The notes below the pieces were generated by a model. The model made no database searches and was not told where the DNA came from. It was given only the letters and a program-made list of their open reading frames with translations. From positions 124,001-188,000 of the forward strand of contig JADJYG010000017.1 in assembly GCA_016719895.1 (NCBI GenBank): 64,000 nt of DNA, written 5' to 3'. This DNA comes from Saprospirales bacterium. GTDB lineage: Bacteria > Bacteroidota > Bacteroidia > Chitinophagales > Saprospiraceae. Both the position numbers and the translations under genes were made by a program. Every line of letters begins with the position of its first letter. Within the stretch, counting starts at the first letter, position 1. Positions 1-8,401 of this stretch are shown here, piece by piece.

Positions 1-174
1 ACTGCCGGCGGTGTCGACCTCCGCGAGCTGCACTTTCAAACCTTTGAAAGCAAATTGTTCCCCGGCCTGTATTTCGCCGGCGAAGCGCTCGACATCGACG
101 CGGTGACCGGCGGGTTTAATTTTCAGGCTGCCTGGACGGGCGGGTGGATTGCGGGACAGGCGATGGCAGGCTAG
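1..174 (+). CDS. C-terminal fragment of a HI0933/YhiN-type (BaiN/RdsA family) FAD-dependent oxidoreductase
   Basis: Frame 1 is open from the left edge to a TAG at 172-174 and gives the last 57 residues. They contain GGVDLREL, then PGLYFAGEALDIDAVTGGFN and a closing WTGGWIAGQAMAG. This is the typical end of the HI0933/YhiN flavoprotein family, where the GE.LD.D...GGFN segment closes the FAD pocket. The N-terminal Rossmann part lies outside the window. Family members are cytoplasmic flavoproteins whose substrate is usually unknown, so no specific reaction can be assigned. The assignment rests on the C-terminal signature only. Confidence 0.75.
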   Translation, partial: TAGGVDLRELHFQTFESKLFPGLYFAGEALDIDAVTGGFNFQAAWTGGWIAGQAMAG

Positions 175-180
175 GATTGC

Positions 181-313
181 TCAGGATTGACAGGATTTTT
201 TCTTCCGTAGAGGAGGAGGACAGGATTAGCAGGATTTCTCAGGATTAACAGGATTTTTTCTTCCGTAGAGGAGGAGGACAGGATTAGCAGGATTTCTCAG
301 GATTAACAGGATG
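181..313. repeat. Left array of 58-bp tandem repeats (2 copies plus a partial third)
   Basis: Units start at 181, 239 and 297 (period 58), and the third stops at about 313. Each unit has two CAGGATTnnCAGGATT-type motifs separated by a TTCCGTAGAGGAGGAGGA segment. The layout is that of the reverse complement of the right array at 361-848, so the two arrays face each other across about 47 bp (314-360). No coding potential is evident. Such AATCCTGT-rich repeats are recognised as common intergenic elements in Bacteroidota; their function is unknown. Confidence 0.85.
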
Positions 314-360
314 AGTGAGACTATATTACCTGATTACCATCCTATTACATCATATTAAAA

Positions 361-848
361 TCCTGTTGATCCTGAGAAATCCTGTAAATCCTGTCCCAAC
401 AGCCTCCGAAGGAGGCAAAATCCTGTTGATCCTGAGAAATCCTGTAAATCCTGTCCCAACAACCTCCGAAGGAGGCAAAATCCTGTTAATCCTGAGAAAT
501 CCTGTTAATCCTGTCCCAACAGCCTCCGAAGGAGGCAAAATCCTGTTGATCCTGAGAAATCCTGTAAATCCTGTCCCAACAGCCTCCGAAGGAGGCAAAA
601 TCCTGTTAATCCTGAGAAATCCTGTAAATCCTGTCCCAACAGCCTCCGAAGGAGGCAAAATCCTGTTGATCCTGAGAAATCCTGTAAATCCTGTCCCAAC
701 AGCCTCCGAAGGAGGCAAAATCCTGTTGATCCTGAGAAATCCTGTAAATCCTGTCCCAACAACCTCCGAAGGAGGCAAAATCCTGTTAATCCTGAGAAAT
801 CCTGTTAATCCTGTCCCAACAGCCTCCGAAGGAGGCAAAATCCTGTCC
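361..848. repeat. Right array: eight tandem 60-bp repeats with an internal 6-bp hairpin
   Basis: Eight units of exactly 60 bp begin at 361, 421, 481, 541, 601, 661, 721 and 781, and a partial ninth starts at 841. Units differ only at a few positions (TTGAT/TTAAT, TGTAAAT/TGTTAAT, AACAGCC/AACAACC). Each holds a GCCTCC-GAA-GGAGGC hairpin and AATCCTG motifs. Because 60 is a multiple of three the array stays open in several frames on both strands, which gives repetitive pseudo-ORFs; I do not consider these genes. Spacers are identical, so this is not CRISPR. Confidence 0.9.
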
Positions 849-875
849 TGTCCACGCCACAGGGAGCAATCCCGT

Positions 876-2354
876 CTATCGCCTGAAATCCGCTTCCCGG
901 CCTGCTTTTATCCGCAGGTGCGGCGCACCGTTGACCGATTCGAATTCCAGAAAATCCGGCGCCGGAAAATCGCCCGGCGCTATACGTTTGCCGGCATCGA
1001 CGTATTGTGTCAGGAAGGTGCCGGCAGCCGCTTCACCGATATACGCGCCGAGGGTTTCGTGGAAAAAATCGAAGTGTTCCAGCAAGTCGCGGCGTTTGCC
1101 ATACGTGTAGTCGAGCAAGTCGAGCATGAAATGGTGCAGGGTTTGGGTATTGCCGGTTTTTTGCCGGATGGCACAGTCCAGGTAAAGCGCCAGGATACAG
1201 CCGCGCCGGTACGGCACATTTTCGTAGTCGGGATTGGTGTAAAAATCGCGCTCGACGATCAGGTTGGGGGTTTCGCCGTGGGGGTCGGCGTAATGGCTGG
1301 CCAGAAACTCGCGGTTCAGCGCATCCAGGAATTCTGCCGTGGTACTGAAGCCGGCCCGCCAGCGGTTGCGCAGGGCATAATATTCGGAGAAACCTTCGTC
1401 AAACCAGCGCAAACTGGCCGTTTCGCCGGGCGAGCCGGTATTGATCTTGCCGCCAATCCAATCGTGCATCATTTCGTGGTTGAACAAATGGATGAGCGGG
1501 TCGAGCGGGCAATCGTCGCTGGCATATACCACAAACGACTGGTACCGCCCATAGCCCAGGCAGCGGCCCGTGCGGGCGTTCCCGACGACGCGGCCGCCTT
1601 TGGGCAGCACAAACGGGATCATCGTGACGGAATAAAACGGGATGTCTTCGTCTTCCCATTCCCTGCGCTGGGTTTCGATGGTTTTTTCAGCGATATCGAA
1701 CAACGTGCGGTCGTCGAACAACCATTGGCCGCGAATGGCAAAGGCAAAGGGTTTGCCCAGCGCTTCGCCTTTGAGTATGCGAAAATCGCCGGCAACCCAT
1801 ATCGTGCGGAGCCAGTCGCTGGTCACCGATTGGAATTTTTGTTCCAATTCCCCCGAGCCAAAGCTGTTTTGCAGTGCCCAGCGTTTGGGCAAGCCGGTCC
1901 AGCGCACCGTTACCTCGTACAGTTGGTAATGGCGCGGCACGAGGAACAGGCATTCGCCCGGGAGATGGATGTAATCGGGCAGGATGATCGGGCTGCAGGA
2001 AGTCTCCACGGTCACCTGTTCTCCTGGAAAGTGCTGCAGGATATCGTATTGCAAGCGCACCGGCCCGTCGCCGCGGCTGACCACGACCAGGTGGGTCGAG
2101 TCTTCGCGCACCACCCGGCCGCCTTCGGCCTTGAAATTGCGGAAACAACGGTGCAGGCCCGCCGACCAGTTGATCTGCGTGGGCAGGCCGAAACGTGTGG
2201 TATCGGTGCGGGAAGGGTAAAATTCGAGCGTGACCCGCAGCTTGAGTTTGCCGCCTTCCGGGGTGTTTTCCGGGCGGATTTCATACTGCAGCGGCTGGGC
2301 GGGCAATATCGCACACAGGCAGGCGAGATACAAGAGCATGGTTATGGAGCGCAT
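876..2354 (-). CDS. Secreted M61-like zinc metallopeptidase (gluzincin)
   Basis: This is a 492-residue protein with an N-terminal signal peptide (hydrophobic MLLYLACLCAILPAQ). HEMMH at residues 293-297 supplies the HExxH zinc site and general base. WFDEGFSEYY at 317-326 gives the third ligand (Glu320), spaced as in M1/M61 gluzincins. The DW after HEMMH and the EGFSEYY block resemble M61 (glycyl aminopeptidase-like) more than M1, where GAMEN would be expected. The N-terminal ~200 residues look like a beta-sandwich. It probably cleaves peptides in the periplasm or outside the cell. It stands alone between the repeat array and the decayed gene at 2601. The family is fairly sure, the substrate unknown. 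Confidence 0.75.
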   Translation of the reverse strand: MRSITMLLYLACLCAILPAQPLQYEIRPENTPEGGKLKLRVTLEFYPSRTDTTRFGLPTQINWSAGLHRCFRNFKAEGGRVVREDSTHLVVVSRGDGPVRLQYDILQHFPGEQVTVETSCSPIILPDYIHLPGECLFLVPRHYQLYEVTVRWTGLPKRWALQNSFGSGELEQKFQSVTSDWLRTIWVAGDFRILKGEALGKPFAFAIRGQWLFDDRTLFDIAEKTIETQRREWEDEDIPFYSVTMIPFVLPKGGRVVGNARTGRCLGYGRYQSFVVYASDDCPLDPLIHLFNHEMMHDWIGGKINTGSPGETASLRWFDEGFSEYYALRNRWRAGFSTTAEFLDALNREFLASHYADPHGETPNLIVERDFYTNPDYENVPYRRGCILALYLDCAIRQKTGNTQTLHHFMLDLLDYTYGKRRDLLEHFDFFHETLGAYIGEAAAGTFLTQYVDAGKRIAPGDFPAPDFLEFESVNGAPHLRIKAGREADFRR

Positions 2355-2600
2355 GAGCAGGATGGTTTGGAGAGTAAAGATTGAAAAAATATTTCAACCG
2401 GGCATTGGACGCGGTCGAAAAACGGCTTCGGGTTGTATTTGGCGGGCCTGATACGCGGACTCGTCAAAGACGATTGACTTTTCCGGCAGGAGACGACCAC
2501 GAGGGCAGGCGACCCCTGTTATCAATACGATTAGTACGTATATTTCCATATTTTTGCCTATCATACACCCTGACCTTTAATATTAAACCACCCGCAAGCC

Positions 2601-2880
2601 ATGAAACGCTTTCCCCCGGTTTTCGCCCTGCTGCTGCCCCTGTTCCTTGGAACCGCCGCAGGAGCGGCAACGTGTGGGAATGGTGCAGCGACTGGTATGG
2701 GGATCTACCCGTCGCAGGCGGAAACTAATCTTATAGGGCCTGGCACGGGTGACGACCTGTGTGCTTCGCGGCGGCGGTTGGTTCAACCTCACGCTGAATT
2801 ACCGGGTCGCCTATCGCATCGGCGCCACGCCAAAGTTTCGGACCGACGGCTTCGGCTTCCGTCTCGCCTGCTCTCTCTAG
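2601..2880 (+). pseudogene. Decayed formylglycine-generating-enzyme (FGE/SUMF1) family gene: signal peptide joined to C-terminal scraps
   Basis: Three pieces in three frames add up to the two ends of one gene. 2601-2670 encodes a clean signal peptide (MKRFPPVFALLLPLFLG, then AAGA). About 2667-2725 encodes SGNVWEWCSDWYGDLP, a hallmark of the FGE-sulfatase domain. 2761-2880 encodes VLRGGGWFN...YRIGATPKFRTDGFGFRLA and then a stop, the classic end of the same domain. The ~200 residues normally between signal peptide and WEWC are missing and at least two frameshifts separate the rest, so no functional product is possible. An internal deletion followed by decay is the simplest history. It borders a repeat and transposase region that could have caused the damage. 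Confidence 0.75.
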
Positions 2881-3239
2881 TCAGTTGGTTTGCCGGTCCG
2901 GGCATTTATGGAGCAGGTTAGGCGAGGTGGTTGAGCGGTGCGAGCCGATGGGGCCAATGTACCGGTCTTTTCGGGCGATTACCAATGTTCGACCTCGGTA
3001 CTGCCGAGCCTTGGCTTCGCATAAGCAGCTCGCGAGTCAACCCCACCCCCGCCCCTCCCCAACTGGGGGAGCCGTAGATTACACCGCGACTTCCTTCCTC
3101 CGTAGAATGGGTCGTAGAGTACTCTACGCACTCTACGGGTCGACTCGCGGCCGGCAAAATGCACAGCACACGCTCGGCGGTACCGAGGTCGGGGGGGGAA
3201 TTACCATTTTACCGGTATGCGACCTCGCAGAAATGATAT
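2881..3239. other. Gene-free stretch with palindromes and degenerate REP-like sequence
   Basis: No convincing gene is seen. It contains a perfect 16-bp palindrome, CGTAGAGTACTCTACG, at 3113-3128, a run of eight G near 3190, and decayed versions of the CGACCTCGCAG palindrome found in the flanking array (about 2990-3010 and 3220-3240). The small ORFs here are compositionally odd and overlap one another. Confidence 0.6.
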
Positions 3240-3545
3240 ATTGGTAGCATTTGAAAGACAAGCAAAAACACGTCGTTTACCCCCACCACCCGACCTCGCA
3301 GAGGTCACACATTGGTAGCAAAAACGGTGAAAAACATAGAAGACACCCGACCTCGCAGAGGTCACACATTGGTAGCAAAAACACGTCGTTTACCCCCACC
3401 ACCCGACCTCGCAGAGGTCGCACATTGGTAGCAAAAACACGTCGTTTACCCCCACCACCCGACCTCGCAGAGGTCACACATTGGTAGCAAAAACACGTCG
3501 TTTACCCCCACCACCCGACCTCGCAGAGGTCACACATTGGTAGCA
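3240..3545 (+). repeat. Left palindromic (REP-like) array next to the Y1 transposase gene
   Basis: Repeats are anchored by TTGGTAGC at 3240, 3312, 3369, 3425, 3481 and 3537, with a period of 56-57 bp for the last copies. Each intact unit has the hairpin CGACCTC-GCA-GAGGTC(G), about 10 nt of ACACA/GCACA, then TTGGTAGC and an AAAACACGTCGTTTACCC spacer. The first copy has a broken hairpin and one unit near 3320-3345 has a different spacer. Spacers are otherwise identical, which rules out CRISPR. Orientation is opposite to the array at 4051-4478. Confidence 0.85.
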
Positions 3546-3555
3546 AAATGGCATG

Positions 3556-4023
3556 TCAATCCGGAAGAAAAAAGTCAAACATCTGTTTATCTCCAATTTC
3601 AACCTCAAAATCGACGAGTATTTTTAGAAACTCCCCCTCGAACGTCTTTTCTCTATGGTGTTCCTTTTGGTTTAGAATGTACTTGCAAACCGCGTCGCGG
3701 TGGGAACGGCTGTATGAAAATGCGCCATAACCGGCTTGCCAGTCGAATTTGAATTTGGATAGGTGGTTGTCCGCAATAAATGAATTTGTAGATTTCTTAA
3801 TTTCTCGCACCAAATCGGACAGCGCTTCGGCAGGTTTCAATCCAATAAAGATGTGGATGTGGTCGGGCATGCCGCCAATGGCCAACATCTTATTTCCCCG
3901 GTTTTGGACAATGCCTGTGGCGTATTTGTACAAGTCGTCTTCCCATTCCGAAGCGATTAGAGATTGGCGGTTCTTAACTGCAAAAACAGTTTGGATGTAT
4001 ATCTGGGAAAATACACCTGCCAT
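3556..4023 (-). CDS. tnpA: IS200/RAYT-like Y1 (HUH) transposase
   Basis: This is an intact 155-residue protein, a normal size for the family. PDHIHIFI (about residues 53-60) is the HUH metal-binding motif. YILNQ (about 114-118) has the catalytic tyrosine followed four residues later by Gln, as in IS200/IS605 TnpA, and is embedded in the usual YGAFS...YILNQKEHH block. Y1 enzymes cut single-stranded DNA next to hairpins and form a 5'-phosphotyrosine. The gene is flanked by inverted arrays of a 17-bp hairpin, which suggests the RAYT branch rather than an independent IS200 copy. The start ATG at 4021-4023 gives MAGVFSQIYIQTVFAV, the usual family N-terminus. No accessory gene accompanies it. Confidence 0.9.
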   Translation of the reverse strand: MAGVFSQIYIQTVFAVKNRQSLIASEWEDDLYKYATGIVQNRGNKMLAIGGMPDHIHIFIGLKPAEALSDLVREIKKSTNSFIADNHLSKFKFDWQAGYGAFSYSRSHRDAVCKYILNQKEHHREKTFEGEFLKILVDFEVEIGDKQMFDFFLPD

Positions 4024-4050
4024 ATTGTAATTTTTTTGGTTATAAAAATT

Positions 4051-4478
4051 GCTACCAATATTCGACCTCTGCGAGGTCGGGTTTGACGGGAATTGCGATT
4101 CCGGGCAATAAACATTACGGTGCTACCAATATTCGACCTCTGCGAGGTCGGGTTTGACGGGAATTGCGATTCCGGGCAATAAACATTACGGTGCTACCAA
4201 TATTCGACCTCTGCGAGGTCGGGTTTGACGGGAATTGCGATTCCGGGCAATAAACATTACGGTGCTACCAATATTCGACCTCTGCGAGGTCGGGTTTGAC
4301 GGGAATTGCGATTCCGGGCAATAAACATTACTACCAATTTCCGACCTCTGCGAGGTCGGGTCTGACGGGAATTGCGATTCCGGGCAATAAACATTACGGT
4401 GCTACCAATATTCGACCTCTGCGAGGTCGGGTGTGACGGGAATTGCGATTCCGGGCAATAAACATTACGGTGCGAGCA
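4051..4478 (-). repeat. Right palindromic (REP-like) array next to the Y1 transposase gene
   Basis: Six units start with (G)CTACCAAT at 4051, 4122, 4193, 4264, 4331 and 4401. The period is exactly 71 bp for the first four; the fifth lacks about 5 bp (CGGTG). Each has the hairpin CGACCTC-TGC-GAGGTCG followed by an identical spacer containing GACGGGAATTGCGATTCCGG, itself partly palindromic, and CAATAAACATTAC. Read on the minus strand the hairpin and GGTAGC match the left array. A decayed copy follows near 4536-4560. Confidence 0.85.
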
Positions 4479-4509
4479 GAGCCGTTCCATATATCGCGGC
4501 TCTGCTCGC
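4472..4509. terminator. Strong 13-bp hairpin between the repeat array and gatB
   Basis: GCGAGCAGAGCCG (4472-4484) and CGGCTCTGCTCGC (4497-4509) are perfect inverted repeats with a 12-nt loop. No T-run follows on either side, so this could be a factor-dependent or attenuated terminator for the minus-strand gatB transcript, or simply the edge of the mobile array. Confidence 0.45.
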
Positions 4510-4596
4510 TAACAAAGATATGCCACTTAATTTACTACCAATATGGCACTTCTGCGCGGTGCTTTCGAGTGGGTTTTCAATTCATTTTGGCTTTAT

Positions 4597-6054
4597 CTAT
4601 CCAAAACCCACGCTACTTAACTTCTCTTCCAACACCCGCATCGCCGCCTTTGGATCTGCTTTCCCACCGCTGGCTTTCATCAGTTCGCCCATGAAAAATC
4701 CAAGCAGTCCTTTTTTCCCTTTGCGGTATTCGGCCACCTTGTCGGGGAAACGCGCCAGCACGGCGTCGGTCAGTTGTTCCAGTTCGCCGGCACCGGCGGT
4801 TTGGAGGAGATGGAGCGCTTCGGCGAGCTCGGCGGGCTCGGCGCCGGGCTGGCTTAGCAGGGCGGGAAACAGGCGCTGGTTGGCTGCGGAAGCGCTGATC
4901 CGGCCCGACTGGATGAGGCCGGCAAATCTGCGCCACTGACCGGGGCTCACCGGGCAATCGGCCAGGGCAGTGCCGGCGCCAGCCGACCAGGGCAGGAGTT
5001 TGTGGATCAGCAGGTTGGCCAGTGGTTTGGCCAGTTGCGGGACGCCGGTGGCCAGTACCTGAAAATATCCGGCAGTGGCCAGGTCCTGGGTAAGGGCATC
5101 GGCATCATGGGCTGGCAGGCCGTATTGCGTTTGAAAGGCGGCTTCCAGCGCTTCCGGCAAGGGCGGCAGGCCCGCGCGGATATGTTCGACTTCGGCATCC
5201 GTCAGAATGACCGGTGGCAGGTCGGGCTCGGGAAAATAGCGATAGTCGTGGACTTCTTCCTTGTCGCGCAGCGGGTAGGTGGCGCCGGTGGCGGCATCGA
5301 AGCCCCGGGTTTGTTGCTCGATGCGGTTGCCTCGTTCGAGGATATCCGCCTGGCGTGCGGCTTCGTATTCGATGGCGCGGCGGGCAAAGCGCATGGAGTT
5401 GAGGTTTTTGATCTCACAACGGGCGCCCAGGGCTTTATGACCGGCTTTTCGCACGGAAACATTGACGTCGCAACGCAGCGAGCCTTCTTCCATATTTCCG
5501 TCGCTGATGCCCAGCCAGCGCACCAGACGGCGGATAGCTTCCATAAACGCGGCGGCTTCGTCGGCGCTGTGCAGGTCAGGTTCGCCGACGATCTCCAGCA
5601 GTGGCACCCCGGCCCGGTTCAGGTCGATGAGCGATACGCCGGGGCGCTGGTCGTGCAGGCTTTTGCCGGCGTCTTCTTCGAGATGTATCTGGTGGATGTG
5701 AGCGGTTTTGCGGGCGCCGTTGGGCAGTTTGATCTGAATTTTACCGCCTGTACAGATCGGGCGCTTGCCCTGTGTGATCTGGTAGCCTTTGGGCAGGTCG
5801 GCGTAGAAGTAGTTTTTCCGTTCGAATACGCTGTTCCGGTTGATCGTGCAATCGAGCGCCAGGCCCAGGCGAACGGCAAACCCGACGGCGCGGCGGTTCA
5901 GGCGCGGCAATGTGCCGGGATGAGCCAGGCTGATGGCGCTGGTGTGCGTATTGGGCGCCCCGCCAAAGGCGGCAGGGTCGGCGCTGAACGCCTTGGAGTG
6001 GGTGGTCAGCTGGACGTGCGCCTCAAGGCCAATGACAGTTTCGTAGGCGGGCAT
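4597..6054 (-). CDS. gatB: Aspartyl/glutamyl-tRNA(Asn/Gln) amidotransferase subunit B
   Basis: The 485-residue product starts at MPAYETVIGLEAHVQL. The frame is open for 68 more codons upstream, but they have no family character and overlap the upstream gene, so the ATG at 6052-6054 is chosen. Conserved GatB blocks are visible: GLEAHVQL at the N-terminus, NYFYADLPKGYQITQ, FERKNYF, DLNRAGVPLLEIV, RCDVNVSV and KNLNSMRFA, with a helical C-terminal YqeY-like tail ending near GGKADPKAAM. GatB is the kinase/amidase-coupling subunit that converts Glu-tRNA(Gln) or Asp-tRNA(Asn) to the amide in the GatCAB complex. gatA and gatC are not in the window. It lies 29 bp downstream of the DUF3667 gene on the same strand, so the two may be co-transcribed. 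Confidence 0.95.
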   Translation of the reverse strand: MPAYETVIGLEAHVQLTTHSKAFSADPAAFGGAPNTHTSAISLAHPGTLPRLNRRAVGFAVRLGLALDCTINRNSVFERKNYFYADLPKGYQITQGKRPICTGGKIQIKLPNGARKTAHIHQIHLEEDAGKSLHDQRPGVSLIDLNRAGVPLLEIVGEPDLHSADEAAAFMEAIRRLVRWLGISDGNMEEGSLRCDVNVSVRKAGHKALGARCEIKNLNSMRFARRAIEYEAARQADILERGNRIEQQTRGFDAATGATYPLRDKEEVHDYRYFPEPDLPPVILTDAEVEHIRAGLPPLPEALEAAFQTQYGLPAHDADALTQDLATAGYFQVLATGVPQLAKPLANLLIHKLLPWSAGAGTALADCPVSPGQWRRFAGLIQSGRISASAANQRLFPALLSQPGAEPAELAEALHLLQTAGAGELEQLTDAVLARFPDKVAEYRKGKKGLLGFFMGELMKASGGKADPKAAMRVLEEKLSSVGFG

Positions 6055-6083
6055 AGTGCAGGTTTGAAAGCTGGTGCAGCGTG

Positions 6084-7208
6084 TTAGAAAATTACAAATA
6101 CGACCAACATGCCGAGCGAGAACAAGAGAATAAAACCGAACAGGTAGGCAATGGAAAACACTGTTGATTTGAAGATCGTCAGGCCCCAGCTCTGCCCGTA
6201 AAAACGGCGCATAGCCCAAAACGGGCTGATCAGCAGCCAGGCGACCAGGGCGTACCAAATTTTACCCAGCGGGAAAAACGCCTGAACCCAGATCGCCAGC
6301 GTGAGCAACAGGAACATGGCGGAATGCTCGTTGAGCAGGAAAATAAAATGCTCGACATAGTAGCGTTTCTGCCGCCAGTAGAGCAGGGTCAGGGCCGCCG
6401 CCATCAGGCCGACCAGCGCGAGCAGAGTCCAGGCCAAGCTGCCGATATAGGTTTTTATCAGGGCGCTGGGGTCCTGCAGGGTTTTCATGCTCTGTCGGAG
6501 CAGTATTTGGTCCAGCCAGTTGTCGATGCCGTATTTTTCGGCAATCGCCGGCGCATCCAGGCGAAAAGCGTCGAGCGCTGCCAGGCGGATACTTTTGAAC
6601 CCGATGTTGAGGCTGATCGAATCGGGCGCCTCCAGGTCGGCTGAGTCGGTGGCAATGGTCCATAACTCCGCCATATCCGCAGCTGCCTGGCCATAAGTAC
6701 GTTTCAGCAGACTGTCGACGGCTTGCTGAACGACGGGCGTCCGGTATGCTGCGGGCAAGGAGTCGAATTCCTGCCGCATTTTTTCAAATTCGGCATAACG
6801 CTTGCCTTTTTCGTAAAAATCATATCCGCTGCCTTCGTTTCCCGAAGCATTCCGGAACACGAGGCCGTTTTTGCTTTCTTCAGCCTGAAACCCCTTCAGG
6901 CTGTACCGGTGATTGAGGGTGAACAGAAAAATAAACGCCAGGATAAAAAAGAAGCGGATCGGCTGGGGGAAACGCTTGCGATGGCCCCGGAAAAACTCCT
7001 GCGTAACAAAACCGGGCACCAACACCAGCCACATGAACCGGAAAGAGCGGCTTTCCAGATGCAACACCCGAAACCATACCTGCCGGAACAAGGCCCCCAC
7101 CGACATCCGGCCTTCCTCGTTCTTCTGCCCGCACTGCGCACAAAACTTCGCCCTGTAGGCCAGGGGGAAATGGCAATTCGGACAATACTGTTCGGATCTG
7201 TACTTCAT
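6084..7208 (-). CDS. DUF3667 family zinc-ribbon membrane protein
   Basis: This is a 374-residue protein. The N-terminus has a zinc ribbon CPNC (residues 9-12) with FCAQCGQ (about 23-29). The FRGHRKRFPQPIRFFFILAF region next to it is the DUF3667 signature and a first membrane segment. A soluble acidic middle part follows, then about three more hydrophobic helices at roughly 265-285, 290-315 and 345-370. The family is widespread in Bacteroidota and its function is unknown. It is divergent from ctlX, with a 144-bp shared upstream region, and precedes gatB. Confidence 0.8.
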   Translation of the reverse strand: MKYRSEQYCPNCHFPLAYRAKFCAQCGQKNEEGRMSVGALFRQVWFRVLHLESRSFRFMWLVLVPGFVTQEFFRGHRKRFPQPIRFFFILAFIFLFTLNHRYSLKGFQAEESKNGLVFRNASGNEGSGYDFYEKGKRYAEFEKMRQEFDSLPAAYRTPVVQQAVDSLLKRTYGQAAADMAELWTIATDSADLEAPDSISLNIGFKSIRLAALDAFRLDAPAIAEKYGIDNWLDQILLRQSMKTLQDPSALIKTYIGSLAWTLLALVGLMAAALTLLYWRQKRYYVEHFIFLLNEHSAMFLLLTLAIWVQAFFPLGKIWYALVAWLLISPFWAMRRFYGQSWGLTIFKSTVFSIAYLFGFILLFSLGMLVVFVIF

Positions 7209-7292
7209 GCCGGAAAGTTAAAACGAAATACGAAACGTGAAGTATGAAGTGCGAAGTACGACCGGAGCCTCGTAGCGGGACTGGGATTTTTT

Positions 7293-7300
7293 TACATTTG
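7293..7300 (+). promoter_or_regulatory. Bacteroidota-type -7 box for ctlX
   Basis: TACATTTG matches the TAnnTTTG -7 consensus of Bacteroidota sigma-ABfr promoters and lies 52 bp upstream of the ctlX start. No TTTG -33 box is seen at the usual spacing. Confidence 0.5.
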
Positions 7301-7352
7301 CCATCCGAACAAACATCAACGCGCATTCAAATCAACAAATCAACAAATCAAA

Positions 7353-8291
7353 ATGCGTCGCCAAACTACCCGACATATTCTGATGATCCGCCCGGCCAAT
7401 TTTGGATTCAATGAAGAAACGGCGGCCAACAATGCTTTCCAGAGCCGCGACGGCGGGCTCTCCGCGGAGGAAATACGCCGGAAAGCAGTACAGGAATTTG
7501 ATGCATTTGTGGCGCAGTTGCGCGCAGCAGGCGTCAATGTGATCGTGGCCGAGGATTCGGCACGGCCGGTCAAGCCCGATGCGGTGTTTCCCAACAACTG
7601 GGCGACGTTTCACCAGGAGGGCTTTCTCGTCACCTATCCGATGTATGCCCCTACGCGGCGGCGGGAGCGACGCCGGCAGGTGCTCGATACCGTGCTCCGC
7701 GCAGGATTTCACTCCGACCGGCGGGTCAATCTGGAGTTTAATGAAAAGATCAACCGTTTTCTGGAGGGCACTGGCAGCATCATTTTCGACCATCAGCACC
7801 GCCTTGCATACGCCTGCCTAAGCCCCCGTACCGACGCCGGCCTGCTCGATGAATTGTGCGCCGCGCTGGACTACAAAAAAGTAGTTTTTCACGCCGTGGA
7901 TGGCGCCGGACAGGATATTTACCATACCAACGTGATGATGGCCCTGGGCGAAACCTTCGTCGTCATCTGCCTGGCTACCGTGCGCGATCCGGAGGAGCGC
8001 AGCATGCTCGAACAAAAATTTGCCGGCACCGGAAAAGCCATCGTCGATATCAGCCTGGAGCAAATGAATGCCTTTGCCGGCAATATGCTTCAGGTGCGCA
8101 ATCGCAGCGATGAAACCCTGCTCGTCATGTCCGAACAGGCGTTTCGCTCCCTCACGCCGCAACAAATCCAAGCCCTCGAACGCCATACCCGGCTGCTCCA
8201 CTGCCCGATCGATACCATCGAAACCTATGGCGGCGGCAGCGCCCGCTGTATGATGGCCGAAATATTCCTTCCGGAAAAGGACCGGGGTTGA
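7353..8291 (+). CDS. ctlX: CtlX-like citrulline/arginine-family hydrolase (amidinotransferase fold)
   Basis: This is a 312-residue protein of the amidinotransferase/DDAH superfamily in its CtlX branch. Seen directly: the N-terminal ILMIRPANFGFNEETA, the DAVFPNNWATFH block that binds the substrate guanidinium or ureido group, the catalytic His in DIYHTNVMMA (about residue 190), and the catalytic Cys in GGGSARCMMAEIF (about 299). Enzymes of this fold attack a guanidino or ureido carbon through a Cys thioester intermediate. CtlX is linked to citrulline use, but relatives act on arginine or dimethylarginine and the substrate cannot be fixed from sequence. It is a single gene with its own -7 box, followed by an unrelated DUF6249 gene. 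Confidence 0.85.
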   Translation: MRRQTTRHILMIRPANFGFNEETAANNAFQSRDGGLSAEEIRRKAVQEFDAFVAQLRAAGVNVIVAEDSARPVKPDAVFPNNWATFHQEGFLVTYPMYAPTRRRERRRQVLDTVLRAGFHSDRRVNLEFNEKINRFLEGTGSIIFDHQHRLAYACLSPRTDAGLLDELCAALDYKKVVFHAVDGAGQDIYHTNVMMALGETFVVICLATVRDPEERSMLEQKFAGTGKAIVDISLEQMNAFAGNMLQVRNRSDETLLVMSEQAFRSLTPQQIQALERHTRLLHCPIDTIETYGGGSARCMMAEIFLPEKDRG

Positions 8292-8401
8292 ATCTTCCCA
8301 AAACTTCTATCCGGGGCTGTAACCTTTTAAAATGATGGGTTGTCAGAGCGGGCAACAACAAACGGAAACCACGCTTTACTCATCAAAAAAACAACGTTAT
8401 C

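Larger units (their letters stand above)
3240..4478. mobile_element. REP/RAYT-type element: Y1 transposase gene between two inverted REP arrays
   Basis: A single HUH/Y1 transposase gene (3556-4023) sits between two arrays built on the same 17-bp hairpin. The arrays are inverted with respect to one another and both carry GGTAGC close to the hairpin. This is the layout described for REP-associated tyrosine transposases (RAYTs) and their REPs: the protein recognises the hairpins rather than the ends of a classic insertion sequence. The gene is intact and no tnpB is present. Exact element borders cannot be set from one copy. Confidence 0.7.

Noticed and set aside
350..838. Minus-strand repeat protein with a 20-residue period
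   Set aside because: It is the repeat array read in frame; 60-bp units give open frames on both strands. No start signal, promoter or independent evidence of translation.
315..2384. Long plus-strand ORF of 689 codons
   Set aside because: Its first part is the translated 60-bp repeat array and the rest is antisense to the M61-like peptidase gene; no family features.
3240..4478. CRISPR-like arrays on both sides of the transposase gene
   Set aside because: Spacers are identical within each array and the repeat is a short hairpin; no cas genes. REP arrays explain the pattern better.
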